64,000 nt of DNA from Selaginella moellendorffii (Eukaryota; Streptophyta; Lycopodiopsida; Selaginellales; Selaginellaceae): positions 3,001,028 through 3,065,027 of the forward strand of contig NW_003314267.1 of NCBI RefSeq assembly GCF_000143415.4. Direction: 5' to 3'. Under the pieces are notes generated by a model. It did no database searches. It was not told the DNA's origin and saw nothing but the letters and a program-made list of their open reading frames with translations. Within the stretch, counting starts at the first letter, position 1. Each line of letters begins with the position of its first letter. Of the stretch, positions 41,036 through 50,808 are shown piece after piece. The position numbers and the translations under genes are program-made.

Positions 41036-42246
41036 ATGAGCGGCAAATGCGAGGAGTGTGGGCAGAGCGCCGCCAAGTACAAGTGCCCCGGCTGCGGCTT
41101 GCGCTCGTGCGGCTTATCCTGTGTGAAAGCGCACAAGGCTCGAATCGGCTGCACTGGGAAGCGCGATCCGACAGCGTTTGTGAAAATCTCGGATTTCGAT
41201 GACAATCGGATCATGTCGGGTAAGTGGATTCGATTTGCACCTAGTGAGGATTCTTATGTGGAGTTGTAGATTATAATTTTCTCGAGGAGGCTCTGAGAGT
41301 GGCTGATGTTGCGAAGCGATCGAAATATAAGTCTTTTGTGGGAGGCCGCAAGCCGGGCGTGTTGAAGGAGCTGATCTACCAGGCTCGCTTTCGCAAAACC
41401 AAGTTTGTTCACATGGCAAATGGAATGTCGAGAAGGATAGCTAATACCACGTACTTCAACAGGAAGTAAGCTCTCCCACTTTCCTCCTCACGGATTGTTC
41501 TTTGCTAAAGCTTTAAATGCACTCTAGGCGGAAGTGCATGTACTGGAGAGTTGAATGGATCTTTCATTCCACCGACATTCGCCTTGTTGACGAGAAGTAT
41601 GTTCATCCCTGCTCGACTCTTCAAGTGTATTGACTGACACGATTCCTCTATTTTTTCCAGTTTGGACGAGCATGTCAACCTTGGTACCGTGCTTGAGAAA
41701 CATTTATCGCCCCAGTCGCACAGTCCGACCGCTCGACACCAATTGCGGGACTTTTTGCAGCAACCAGTAGATCAGCTGAAGCTTCTCTTCAAGAAAGAGC
41801 TCGATGATGTAAGAACTTGTGTGTGTGTTTTGTATCCGGTTGCTAATTCTGGTAACCATCAGGCCAAAGAATCGTACTACGAGCTAAACATCAACGAATC
41901 TCTTCGCCAGCAGCTTTCTTTCAAGACAGTATTGGAGTTTCCAGAGATCAGGGTCGTGCTGCCGTCCGATATAGACAGGTTTTCCATTGTAGAAGAAGAG
42001 CCGAAGCCCGTCAAGCCTGCTGCTTCCCCTGTTAAATCAGTGGCGGAAGAGTTGGTCGAGCAAACTGGTAAGACGTTTCGAGAAGAGGAAATCAAGGACG
42101 AAGAGCAGGACAAAGAGCAGGACGATATGAAAATGTATGATTTCCTCGGAGATCTACCAGGACAGGCAGACTTACTATGGAAAAGTATGGAGGTCCAGCC
42201 GCCAAGTTTGATGAATGACGTGGAAGACGGAGAACTCTCGGGCTAG
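41036..42246 (+). CDS. BCD1: Box C/D snoRNA protein 1 (BCD1/ZNHIT6-like)
   Basis: Five exons (41,036-41,219; 41,270-41,465; 41,528-41,596; 41,661-41,808; 41,863-42,246), 326 residues; all introns GT-AG. The N-terminal HIT zinc finger is complete: CEECGQSAAKYKCPGCGLRS C...C, with the final Cys/His pairs in VKAHKARIGCTG. The middle region (YKSFVGGRKPGV, LIYQARFRKTKFVHMANGMS, CMYWRVEWIFHSTDIRLVDE) is the characteristic BCD1 domain, followed by an acidic tail. Known role: nucleolar assembly factor for box C/D snoRNPs, working with R2TP and NUFIP. It is the intact parent of the pseudogene at 46,117-46,850. The acidic C-terminus (DVEDGELSG) is conserved in the pseudogene up to its stop. Confidence 0.88.
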
Positions 42247-42295
42247 TTTCTGGGACACACAGGCTTTCTTTTCCAAAAGTTTTGTAGAATTCGCA

Positions 42296-42856
42296 TTAGA
42301 GTTCGATGAAAGCAAAGAGAACAGATGAGATGAAGATGAGGAGACCAGAGGCCGACAAAACTATGAGGGGAATTCCAGCGCGTTCCGTCCAACTGCTATC
42401 ACAACTAAAAGGTCCCAACCTCAGCTCGATGAGACTAATCATAGACAGCATGAGGAAGATCGTCCCAGCGACAGAGCCTATGGCCGATGCCAGCATTCCG
42501 AGCCTCAAGAGGCGGTTGTTAATCTCCGCGGCCTGGGATTCTTCGATGTGTGTGCTGTTGGCGAATATGATGTAGAGCTTGAGTCCGTGAGCTACAAGGC
42601 TAGAGAATAGGAAGGAAGCAAACGCGAGAACTTCGTAAAGAAAAAGGTACTTCACTGCATCGGGTCCGACGGGGCAGTCTGTTTCCAAAGCGGCTGCTTT
42701 GGTGCTGGAGAATGAGAGGCCCAAGAACACAGCTATGGTGAAGAAGGAATTCACAGCTACGACTTCGTCCAGCGTGGTGACATGAACCTGGGTGGCTCCT
42801 TTGAAGGAAACCATTCTGCGGGAGGAGCTAGATGGGAGCAGCGTCTTGCCGTCCAT
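42296..42856 (-). CDS. Four-TM plant membrane protein, paralog TM1
   Basis: Single exon, 186 residues from ATG 42,856. After a Ser-rich start comes TQVHVTTLDEVVAVNSFFTI, then four hydrophobic segments (SFFTIAVFLGLSF; YLFLYEVLAFASFLFSSLVA; LGMLASAIGSVAGTIFLMLS; GIPLIVLSASGLLIFISSVL). The same order and motifs occur in the neighbour TM2 (42,985-43,621) and in a duplicate at 46,882-47,439. It resembles a plant-only family of small membrane proteins (possibly the MEE60-like group, unsure). Function unknown. It is tail-to-tail with BCD1, 49 bp apart. Confidence 0.75.
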   Translation of the reverse strand: MDGKTLLPSSSSRRMVSFKGATQVHVTTLDEVVAVNSFFTIAVFLGLSFSSTKAAALETDCPVGPDAVKYLFLYEVLAFASFLFSSLVAHGLKLYIIFANSTHIEESQAAEINNRLLRLGMLASAIGSVAGTIFLMLSMISLIELRLGPFSCDSSWTERAGIPLIVLSASGLLIFISSVLFAFIEL

Positions 42857-42984
42857 TGGGAGAGAACGCAATAGCAAAGGTGTCGAATTACGACAAAGTT
42901 CTCGACAGTGACAATTCCGTGGGGACCGTGTTTACGTTCTGACCGGGTCACGTTGGAAGAACACGCTGTCTCCCGGGTGCCTTG

Positions 42985-43621
42985 TCAGTGAAGGAAAGCA
43001 TAAAAGACAGCCGAGATGAAGATGACAACGCCAGTAGAGACGAGGACGATGAGCGGGACGGCAGCCTGAAGCACCCAGGAATCGCCGCAGACGAGGCTTC
43101 CAAATCTCAACTGGACGTAGTTGATGAGGGAGAGCATGAGGAAGACGGTTCCAGCGCCAGATCCGACTGCTGACGCGAGTATCCCCAGGCGTAGCAGCTT
43201 GTGGTTCATCGTTGCCGAGTCCACCGAAGCCTCTTTGCTGTTCTTGAAAACCATGAGGAGCTTGAGGCCGTGCGCCACGAGGCTCGAGAACTGGAAGAAG
43301 CTGAAAGCGACGACTTCGTAGACAATGAGACGCTTGAAAGTGGAGGGGCCGGGGATGCATTCGTGCTTGGCGTCGTTGGGAGAGCCAACGTGGAGGTTGG
43401 AGGTGGTGAGCGTGATGCCGACGAAGACCGCGACAGTGAAGAAGGAATTGACACTTACGACTTCGTCCAGGGCCGTGACGTGAACCTGGCTTGTGCTTGC
43501 GCTGAAATGCCGGCGAATGCTCTCCAGCTCCGATGGAGTTCTACAGCGAGAAAGAACTGCTTGAGGAGGATCAAGTCGGAAGAAGCTGTTACCTGGCTAC
43601 TCGGTAGGGGATTTTGTCCAT
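42985..43621 (-). CDS. Four-TM plant membrane protein, paralog TM2
   Basis: Two exons (43,593-43,621 and 42,985-43,540; intron 52 nt, AG|GTAACA...CTGTAG), 194 residues starting MDKIPYRVARTPSELESIRR. The body is QVHVTALDEVVSVNSFFTVA followed by four hydrophobic segments, ending VIFISAVFYAFLH. It is clearly a paralog of TM1 (VHVT.LDEVV.VNSFFT.AVF; SLVAHGLKL; LASA.GS.AGT.FLMLS). The tiny first exon is inferred from splice signals and frame; no start codon is seen in the large exon before the conserved motif. It shares a 336-bp divergent promoter with the GH17 gene. Function unknown. Confidence 0.7.
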
Positions 43622-43957
43622 CGCCTCGCCATCATCTTCCATTTTTTGCGGATCGAGCTCTTCGTCAACAGGGCACATAGGAGATTCGCAGATGGTCCAG
43701 AGGAATCCAATGCTCTTTTACGCCGAGATTAACGGGTGACTTACGGGCAGCGTAAAACTAAAGGACGCTACCGTTTTCGCATGAAAGCTTAAAGAGGAAA
43801 GTCCAGATTTACGATGACTCTTCAAGCAACGCATGCAAGCTACACGACTAAGATTTAGTAACTTCAGTTTACGGCAGTTGGAAGATCTGAGTTTCTTGGA
43901 TCCGTATAAATTTCGAGCTCAGGAGATGGCACCGCCGCGTCGCGAAACCAACCAACC

Positions 43958-45518
43958 ATGGGTGGAAGAACAACGCAGATTGTTGCGGCCGTTGCGTTTC
44001 TATGGCTGGCTTGTCTAGCTCGCGACCGCACTGCTGGTAAGTCATTCCTTCCTTGTATTATATGTTTCCTCTCGTTCTTATTGAGTCTTGTTTTGCTTGC
44101 GTCCATCAGATGCACAAGGAATGGGAATCAACTATGGAACTCTTTCAAACGAGATTTTGCGTCCGCCAGAGGCTGTTGGACTGATCAAGGACCTCGGGTT
44201 TGACAGAGCCAAGATCTTTAGTGCCGACTCCTCGATCATCCGGGCGTTTGCAAACAGCGGCGTGAAGTTGTCGGTGATGGTGGCCAACCAGCAAATCCCG
44301 GAGATAGCATCAAGCCAGAGCAGTGCAGACGCATGGGTGAAAAAGAATGTAGCTGCGTACTATCCAAAGACAGCCATAGACTCTGTTCTAGTCGGCAACG
44401 AGATTTTATCAGACAGTAGCATTCGAGAGTCGACTTGGCCGAAGTTGGTTCCGGCGATGGAGAAGATTCAATCAGCGCTTGAGAAGTTTGAGCTAGCAGG
44501 TTCCATCAAGGTGTCAACGCCCCTGGCTTCCGATGCTCTGGGAAACTCTTATCCTCCATCGGCTGGCTCGTTCAAGAGTGACATTGCAGAGTCCATCATC
44601 CAGCCGCTTCTCGAGTTTTTGTCCCGAACGAACTCCTTCTACTGCGGGAACGTCTATCCATACTTTGCTTGGGCTGGCAATCCTGGCGAGATCCCACTCG
44701 ACTACGCGCTCTTTGGCTCGCAGCAGGAGGTGGTGAGAGATGGGTCACTCAGCTACACAAACTTGTTTGATGCGATGGTCGATGCCACCATCTCTGCAAT
44801 CGAGAAGCTCGGCTTTGGTTCTCTCGATTTTGCTGTGTGCGAGACCGGCTGGCCGAGTAAAGGTGACGGTTCTCAGCCAGGCGCTACAGTCTCCAATGCT
44901 GCTCGCTACAACAACAGGCTGATCGCGAAGACCCTCAGAGCTCAGGGAACTCCCAAGAAGAGAGGCTACTTTCCGACGTATATCTTCGCTCTCTTCAACG
45001 AAAACCTCAAGAACGGTGCGGTCACTGAGCGGAACTTTGGCGTCACGTATCCGAATGGAGAGCTGGTTTACGCTTTGGATATCGCGGGAGGTGAGCGTGA
45101 CACCCATGATGACACTGGTTCTTCTGGTGGTGGAAATGGTACTGAAAGTCCTCCCGGCGGTGAGAATGGTGGTGATGGAAATGGTAGCACAGGACGGAAG
45201 GAATGGTGTGTTGCCAACTCTGATGCTTCTCAAGCGCCGCTTCAGGCTGCTCTAGATTATGCTTGCTCCAGTGGAGGGGACTGCACTGCGATTCAACCCA
45301 ACCAGCCGTGCTTCTTTCCGGAGACGATGGTTTCTCGCGCCTCGTATGCGTTTAGCAGCTACTACAGCAAGATGAAGAGCTCCGGCGGCACTTGCGACTT
45401 TAACCAAGCAGCTCACGTAACCCAAACAGATCCAAGTAAGTTTTTTGTTTTGTTTCTCTTTTCTTACGAGCTTCTTTACGCAGGCTATGGATCTTGTGTC
45501 TATCCCAGTCCAGCATGA
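43958..45518 (+). CDS. GH17 glucan endo-1,3-beta-glucosidase with X8/CBM43 domain
   Basis: Three exons (43,958-44,036; 44,110-45,435; 45,484-45,518), 479 residues. A signal peptide (IVAAVAFLWLACLA) is followed by the GH17 barrel from GINYGTLSNEI. The proton donor Glu is in SVLVGNEIL and the nucleophile Glu in VCETGWPSKG. After a Gly/Asn/Ser-rich linker comes an X8 (CBM43) module, EWCVANSDAS with its Cys set (ALDYACSSGG-DC, QPCFFP, YSK MKSSGGTCDF). No hydrophobic GPI signal follows, so the protein is probably secreted. Known activity: hydrolysis of callose and other 1,3-beta-glucans in cell walls and plasmodesmata. A fragment of its X8 exon persists at 48,288-48,535. Confidence 0.92.
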
Positions 45519-45650
45519 TCGACTCTTGGACTCTTAACTACTTCAATGGCTGTTGTACATACGAGCGGTTCGTTTATCTTTTATAGACTTACATTGTGTC
45601 ACGTAACGGTTTTTAAAGTTCCAAGCCAAGCGCTTTGACAAGCTTTTGTG

Positions 45651-46116
45651 ATGGATTTCAGAGGATCGCCATTGGCTTTGTTCTCTCAGTTGTGGTGGTG
45701 TTTGCAGAGAATGAGAACGATCCTCCTCGAGTTTCTGTGGTCGAAGGGATCGTCTACTGTCAGGATTGTCAAGGGCATTGGACAAAGAAGATCTCAGGTA
45801 CTTTGAAAGCTCCATTCTCACCAGGATTTCCTTCTTCTTTTTCTCTCTTCACAGATGCTCTTGTGAGCGCTGTCTTCAAGAACAAGGCAGGTTGATCACA
45901 GCGTACGCCATGGACAACAGTGACGACTCTGGTCAAATTTCCAAGCCTCCACCAAGAAAACACGACTTGCCTTGCACAGCTCGTCACAACATCTGACGAG
46001 ACTTGCAACAAAACGACCAACGAGGGGGACGGTGCTCAAGGTGCCAAGCTGCGTCCATTCGCTTCTTATTACAACGAGATGTTCTTCAGAGTCGGGCCAT
46101 TCGCCTTCACTCCACA
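45651..46116 (+). pseudogene. Broken Ole e 1-like gene (unit A copy)
   Basis: Closely matches the intact gene at 48,625-49,134. A deletion in the signal-peptide region (gttggcgctctcaa missing) shifts the frame, 'ggcaggttgatc' lost a base after KNKAG (tgcttg to tg), and the segment encoding YFQIKVPNYDC is lost. The sequence breaks off at tcactcc (46,110-46,116), where it joins BCD1-derived DNA, so the TCNE C-terminus is gone. This is the junction between the two duplicated units. Confidence 0.85.
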
Positions 46117-46850
46117 CTACGTACTTCAACAGGAAGTAAGCTCTCCTACTTTGCTCCTCACGGATTGTTCTTTGCTAAAGCTTTAAACGCATTCTAGGCG
46201 GAAGTGCACGTCGTTCATTCCACCGACATTTCGCCTTGTTGACGAGAAGTATGTTCATCCCTGCTCGACTCTTCTCGACTCTCCAAGTGTATTGACTAAC
46301 ACAATTCCTCTATCTTTTCAAGTTTGGACGAGCATGTCAATCTTGGCACTGTGCTTGAGAAACATTTATCGCCCCAGTCGCACAGTCCGGATCAGCTGAA
46401 GCTTCTCGTCGAGAAAGAGATCGATGACGTAAGAACTTGAGTGTGTTCTTTCTTTATATCCGGCTGCTAATTGTGGTAAACATCAAGCCAGAGAATCTTC
46501 CTACGAGCTAAACATCAACGAATCTCTTCGCCAACAGCTTTCTTTCAAGACAGTATCGGAGTTTCGTTGTGCTGCCGTCCGATATAGACATTGTAGAAGA
46601 AGAGCCGAAGTCCCGTCAAGCCTGCTGCTTCGCCTGTTAAATCAGTGGCGGAAGAGTTGGTCGAGCAAACCTGTAAGACGTTTCAAGAAGATGAAATCAA
46701 GGACGAAGAGCAGGACGATATGAAGATGTATGATTTCCTGGGAGATCTACCAGGATAGGCAGACTTACTATGGAAAAGTATGGAGGTCCAGCCGCCAAGT
46801 TTGATGAATGGCGTGGAAGACGGAGAACTCTGGGACACAGGGAAACGGGC
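46117..46850 (+). pseudogene. BCD1 pseudogene (unit B copy, 3' half)
   Basis: Begins at acgtacttcaacaggaagtaag, inside exon 2 of BCD1, and follows the gene with its introns to the tail. Damage includes loss of the CMYWRVEW codons, deletion of the DRFSIVEE part, several frame shifts (near 46,565 and 46,605) and a stop in DLPG (gatctaccaggatag, 46,743-46,757). The zinc-finger exon was never included. Confidence 0.88.
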
Positions 46851-46881
46851 TTTCTTTTCCAAAAGTTTTGTAGAATTCGTA

Positions 46882-47439
46882 TTAGAGTTCGATGAAAGCG
46901 AAGAGAACAGATGAGATGAAGATGAGGAGACCAGAGGACGACAAAACTATGAAGGGAATTCCAGTGCGTTCCGTCCAGCTGCTATCACAACTAAAAGGTC
47001 CCAACCTCAGCTCGATGAGACTTATCATAGACAGCATGAGGAAGATCGTCCCAGCGACAGAGCCTATGGCCGACGCGAGCATTCCGATCCTCAAGAGGCG
47101 GTTGTTAATCTCCGCGGCCTGGGATTCTTCGATAAGGTTGCTGTTGGCGAATATGATGTAGAGCTTGAGTCCGTGAGCTACAAGGCTAGAGAATAGGAAG
47201 GAAGCAAACGCGAGAACTTCGTAAAGAAGAAGGTACTTCACTGCATCGGGTCCAACGGGGCAGTCTGTTTCCAGATCGGCTGCTTTGGTGCTGGAGAATG
47301 AGAGGCCCAAGAACACAGCTATGGTGAAGAAGGAATTCACAGATACGACTTCGTCCAGCGTGGTGACATGAACCTGGGTGGCTCCTTTGAAGGAAACCAT
47401 TCTGCGGGAGGAGCTAGATGGGAGCAGCCTATCGTCCAT
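46882..47439 (-). CDS. Four-TM plant membrane protein, TM1 duplicate (unit B)
   Basis: Open over its full length from ATG 47,439, 185 residues; differs from TM1 at 42,296-42,856 at about a dozen residues (for example MDDRLLPS for MDGKTLLPS, SNLIEE for STHIEE). All four hydrophobic segments and the VHVTTLDEVV motif are kept. It is the only gene of unit B besides the Ole e 1-like gene to stay intact, which suggests selection or a very recent copy. Function unknown. Confidence 0.7.
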   Translation of the reverse strand: MDDRLLPSSSSRRMVSFKGATQVHVTTLDEVVSVNSFFTIAVFLGLSFSSTKAADLETDCPVGPDAVKYLLLYEVLAFASFLFSSLVAHGLKLYIIFANSNLIEESQAAEINNRLLRIGMLASAIGSVAGTIFLMLSMISLIELRLGPFSCDSSWTERTGIPFIVLSSSGLLIFISSVLFAFIEL

Positions 47440-47547
47440 TGGGAGAGAACGAAGTGGCAAAGGTGTCGAATCGCGTAACAATCGAACTTAAAGTTCTCGA
47501 CAGTGACAATTCCGTGGGGACCGTGTTTACGTTCTGACTGGGTTGCG

Positions 47548-48047
47548 TTTCGTCCGGGAGAGCATTCGCCGGCATTCCAGCGCGAGCACAGGCCAGGTTC
47601 ACGTCATGGCACTGGACGAAGTCGTAAGTGTCAATTCCTTCTTCACGGCATCAGCATCACACTCACCACCTCCAGCCTACATGTTGGCTCTTGCAACGAC
47701 GCCAAGCACGACTGCATCCCCGGCCCCTCCACTTTCAAGCGTCTCATTGTCTGGGAAGTCATTGCTTTCAACTTCTTCCAGTTGTCGAGCCTCGTGGCGC
47801 ACGGTCTCAAGCTCCTCATGGTTTCAAGCACAGCAAAGAGGCTTCGGTGGACTCGGCAACCATGAAACCACAAGCTGCTATACTCGCGTCAGCAGTCGGA
47901 TCTGGCGTTGGAACCGCTCTCCCTCATCAACTACGCCCAGTTGAGATTTGGAAGCCTCGTCTGCGGCGATTCCTGGGTGCTTCAGGCTGCCGTCCCGCTC
48001 ATCGTTCTCGTCTCTACTGGCGTTGTCATCTTCATCTCGGCTGTCTT
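47548..48047 (+). pseudogene. TM2 pseudogene in inverted orientation (unit B)
   Basis: The plus strand here reads like the minus strand of 42,990-43,530: it begins gagagcattcgccggcatt.. and runs to ctcggctgtctt. A 13-bp loss after NSFFT, other indels (near 47,825 and 47,890) and loss of the HKLLRL codons break the frame. Sequence on both sides remains in the original orientation, so only this block was flipped. Confidence 0.85.
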
Positions 48048-48287
48048 CTGGATGACTTGTCAGTGAAGGAAAGCATACGAGAGAGCGTGTTCTTCTCGAG
48101 GAGGATCAAGTCGGAAGAAGTACCTGGATACTCGGTAGGGGATTTTGTCCACGTCTTCCATTTTTGGCGGAACTGCTTTTTACGTCGAGATTAGTGGGTT
48201 AAAGCACTCTACCAGCTTAAAGACCATGTATATTTGCAAATAATGTTCTAAAAATGGAATGACACCAGATGATTTACGATGACACTT

Positions 48288-48535
48288 CAAGGAATGGTGT
48301 ATTGCCAATTCTGATGCTTCTCAAGCGGCCATTCAATCTGCTCTAGATTATGCTTGCTCCAGTGGAGGGGGGGACTGATGCTTCTTTCCGGAAACGATGG
48401 TTTCTCACGCCTCGTATGTGTTTAGCAGCTACTACAGCAAGATGAAGAGATTGCAACTTACCCAAACAGATCCAAGTAAGTATTTTCTTTTTCTACGCAG
48501 GCTATGGATCTTGTGTCCACCCCAGTGCATCATGA
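48288..48535 (+). pseudogene. GH17 X8-domain exon remnant (unit B)
   Basis: aaggaatggtgtattgccaa.. corresponds to the X8 start EWCVANSDAS of the GH17 gene, then shows a stop (gggggactgatgc) where DCTAIQPNQPC should be, loses SSGGTCDFNQAA, and keeps the last intron and the YGSCV exon. The whole GH17 barrel and its promoter are deleted from unit B. Confidence 0.85.
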
Positions 48536-48624
48536 TCGACTCTTGGACTCTTAACCATCGTGTCACGTCTTTGCAAACTTGGGCTTTTAAAGTTTCGAGC
48601 CAAGCGCATTGACAAGCTTTTGTG

Positions 48625-49134
48625 ATGGATTTCAGAGGATTGCCATTGGCTTTGTTGGCGCTCTCAATTGTGGTGGTGTTTGCAGAGAATGAGAACGATC
48701 CCCCTCCAGTTTCTGTGGTCGAAGGAATCGTCTACTGTCAGGATTGTCAAGGGCACTGGACAAAGAAGATCTCAGGTACTACTTTGAAAGTTCCATTCTC
48801 ACCAGGATTTCCTTCTTCTTTTTCTGTCTTCACAGATGCTCTTGTGAGCGTTGTCTGCAAGGACAAGGCAGGCTTGATCACAGCGTACGCCATGGACAAC
48901 AGCGACGACTCCGGTTACTTCCAGATCAAAGTTCCAAACTACGACTGCCTCCACCAAGAAAACACGACTTGCGTTGCACAGCTCGTCACAACATCCGACG
49001 AGACTTGCAACAAAATGACCAACGAGGGAGACGGTGCTCAAGGTGCCAAGCTGCGTCCATTCACTTCTTATTACAACGAGATGTTCTTCAGAGTCGGGCC
49101 ATTCGCCTTCACTCCTTACACTTGCAACGAGTAA
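48625..49134 (+). CDS. Pollen Ole e 1-like secreted protein
   Basis: Two exons (48,625-48,775 and 48,836-49,134; 60-nt intron), 149 residues. A signal peptide (LPLALLALSIVVVFAEN) is followed by VEGIVYCQDC, then VSVVCKDKAG, AMDNSDDSGYFQIKVP and further Cys residues (YDCLHQENTTCVAQ, ETCNK, YTCNE). This is the Ole e 1 pattern: V.G.VYC..C, V.V.C, T...G.F, and six Cys. Family members are secreted cell-wall or pollen-tube proteins. A 'gtgatg' start allows GTG 48,622, but the ATG is used. It ends 61 bp before the convergent S1/P1 nuclease gene. The unit A copy is broken. Confidence 0.75.
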   Translation: MDFRGLPLALLALSIVVVFAENENDPPPVSVVEGIVYCQDCQGHWTKKISGTTLKVPFSPGFPSSFSVFTDALVSVVCKDKAGLITAYAMDNSDDSGYFQIKVPNYDCLHQENTTCVAQLVTTSDETCNKMTNEGDGAQGAKLRPFTSYYNEMFFRVGPFAFTPYTCNE

Positions 49135-49195
49135 AAGCTAAAGAATGTGTCAAGGATGTCAGCTTTTTTACATACACACTTTGGAGAAATCATTT

Positions 49196-50588
49196 CTAGA
49201 TGCTCGACTCGCTCGATTTTGCTCCAAAGATCCGGTTGAGTATTGACGCCAGCCTGACCCCACCTTGAGCTAGACGTTGCTCCACGATTGGAAGACGTGA
49301 TGAGAAGTAGTCATCTATGTAAACAATCAGTGAGAAATTGTCCTCGGAAGAAAACTAGAACGATTTGAAAGTGATGACTGACCTTCGAGATAGGTTCCTT
49401 CGAGGGCGTCTTTGTAAGCCCATCTGCAAGAAGTATGTATACTTTCTGTGGCATAGCTGCACGAGGAAGAACAAGCAAAGAAGTGTGGTTAATAGCTCAA
49501 ACTCGAGGAGATTATTTTACCTGTCAATACAAGCCTCTGGATCGGTCTCACACCTGCTCCACGCATCAAAGTTTTCCTTCTGGAAGAAAAAAGATAACAC
49601 GTTGTTTTCAAGCAAGCCAGAAGAAACTAGGTCGAGTTCTTACGGTTATGCTCATGCTTATGTTACGAAGCATCCTGAAAATGTCGTGGTAGTATAGACG
49701 CTTGGCTCTATCAATAAATTCGGTATCCCAGATCTGGCACACAAAAAGTCAGCACAAACAGAAAATTATGTTCGCTTGAGGATCATAAACTTACATGGTG
49801 TAAGTTTGCCTTTCGTCCAAACCAGTGGACATGGACGCCATTCCCTCCAGCATCAGCCGTAAAGGCTACGTGCAGAGGCTATACACAAAAACGCATGTTT
49901 TAGATCCTTTCGAGAAAGAGAAAAGGAAAAAAAGAAAAAAAGAAAAAACAAAGACCAACCTGGTGGATGTCTCCAACATAGTGAGCCAGGAAGAGCAGTG
50001 CCTCGGTCAAGTTATCTGGATTTGAGAAAGAACATGAGATACTCAACACGGATCCAGCGAAGAACTTACATGATTTGTGCAAAGAGAGCTTTGCTTCCTG
50101 AAATGTTTCTAGCTGCCGTGAGTAATTGTTGATAGCACCGGCGACACACATATCCTTTTCTCCACGAGAATCGTGGCAGTCCCCTACGGAAAACCACGCA
50201 AGGCCATGAAACTACCAAAGAAGGAAGTTTCCAAAGAGCTTACGATCGTAGTCATAGCCACAGAGATTGTCGGGCGTGTCAATGTAGTGTAGCGGGCCAG
50301 TCCATCGAAATCTATATGATCTGCGAATATCATCCGCCCAGGAGCACAATTCTGGCAAATCTCGTCCAGGGAGAAGCTCCTCCAGAGCGGCCTTCGATTC
50401 GGAGCTAAGGAAAGGCTGCAAAAGGAAAGAAGAAAACTATGAATCTCCAAACGAATTGGAAATAAGCGCTGTACCTCCGCGATCATACAAGTGAGACGAT
50501 GGCCTTCTCGCCCCCACGCCGCAGCTCCCACTGCTATGGAAGCAATCAAGATCACACACAGCGCCATTCCATACGCCTTCTCCGCCAT
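49196..50588 (-). CDS. S1/P1-type nuclease (bifunctional endonuclease)
   Basis: About nine short exons on the minus strand, about 290 residues. The signal peptide (ALCVILIASIAVGAAA) ends just before W-G-REGH, the N-terminal Trp and His that bind zinc in this family. Other ligands are visible: WADDIR (Asp), PLHYIDTP (His), the DCHDSRGEKDMCVAGAI loop, FLAHYVGDIHQPLHVAF (HxxxD, HxxxH) and NGVHVHWFG, then NLHHIWDTEFI (H..WD). Known activity: Zn-dependent cleavage of single-stranded DNA and RNA in the secretory pathway or vacuole, linked to senescence and cell death. The frame ends RIFGAKSSESSI-stop. It is divergent from INTS4 with 220 bp between starts. Confidence 0.85.
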
Positions 50589-50808
50589 GGCTCCTTACGC
50601 GAAGCCCTTGAAAATCCCCCTTTTTTTTGCGCTTAGAAAACGCTTAGATATGCTTGCTGCTACGGCAAGAAGGATCGACCGGTAGCGAAAAGGATGGAGA
50701 GCTTCCATTCGATCACGCATTGGCATTCGATAGCGCATTGGCAAGAAAGCTTCCAAAAGCTTTAGCTCGATGGACAAAGCCATGAGTAAACCCTAAATAT
50801 CGGGGACG
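50589..50808. promoter_or_regulatory. Divergent promoter S1/P1 nuclease / INTS4
   Basis: 220 bp between two starts. A perfect telo-box AAACCCTAAA lies at 50,788-50,797, 12 bp before the INTS4 ATG. Near-repeats of 'ttcgatcgcattggc' occur at 50,706-50,745. Confidence 0.5.
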
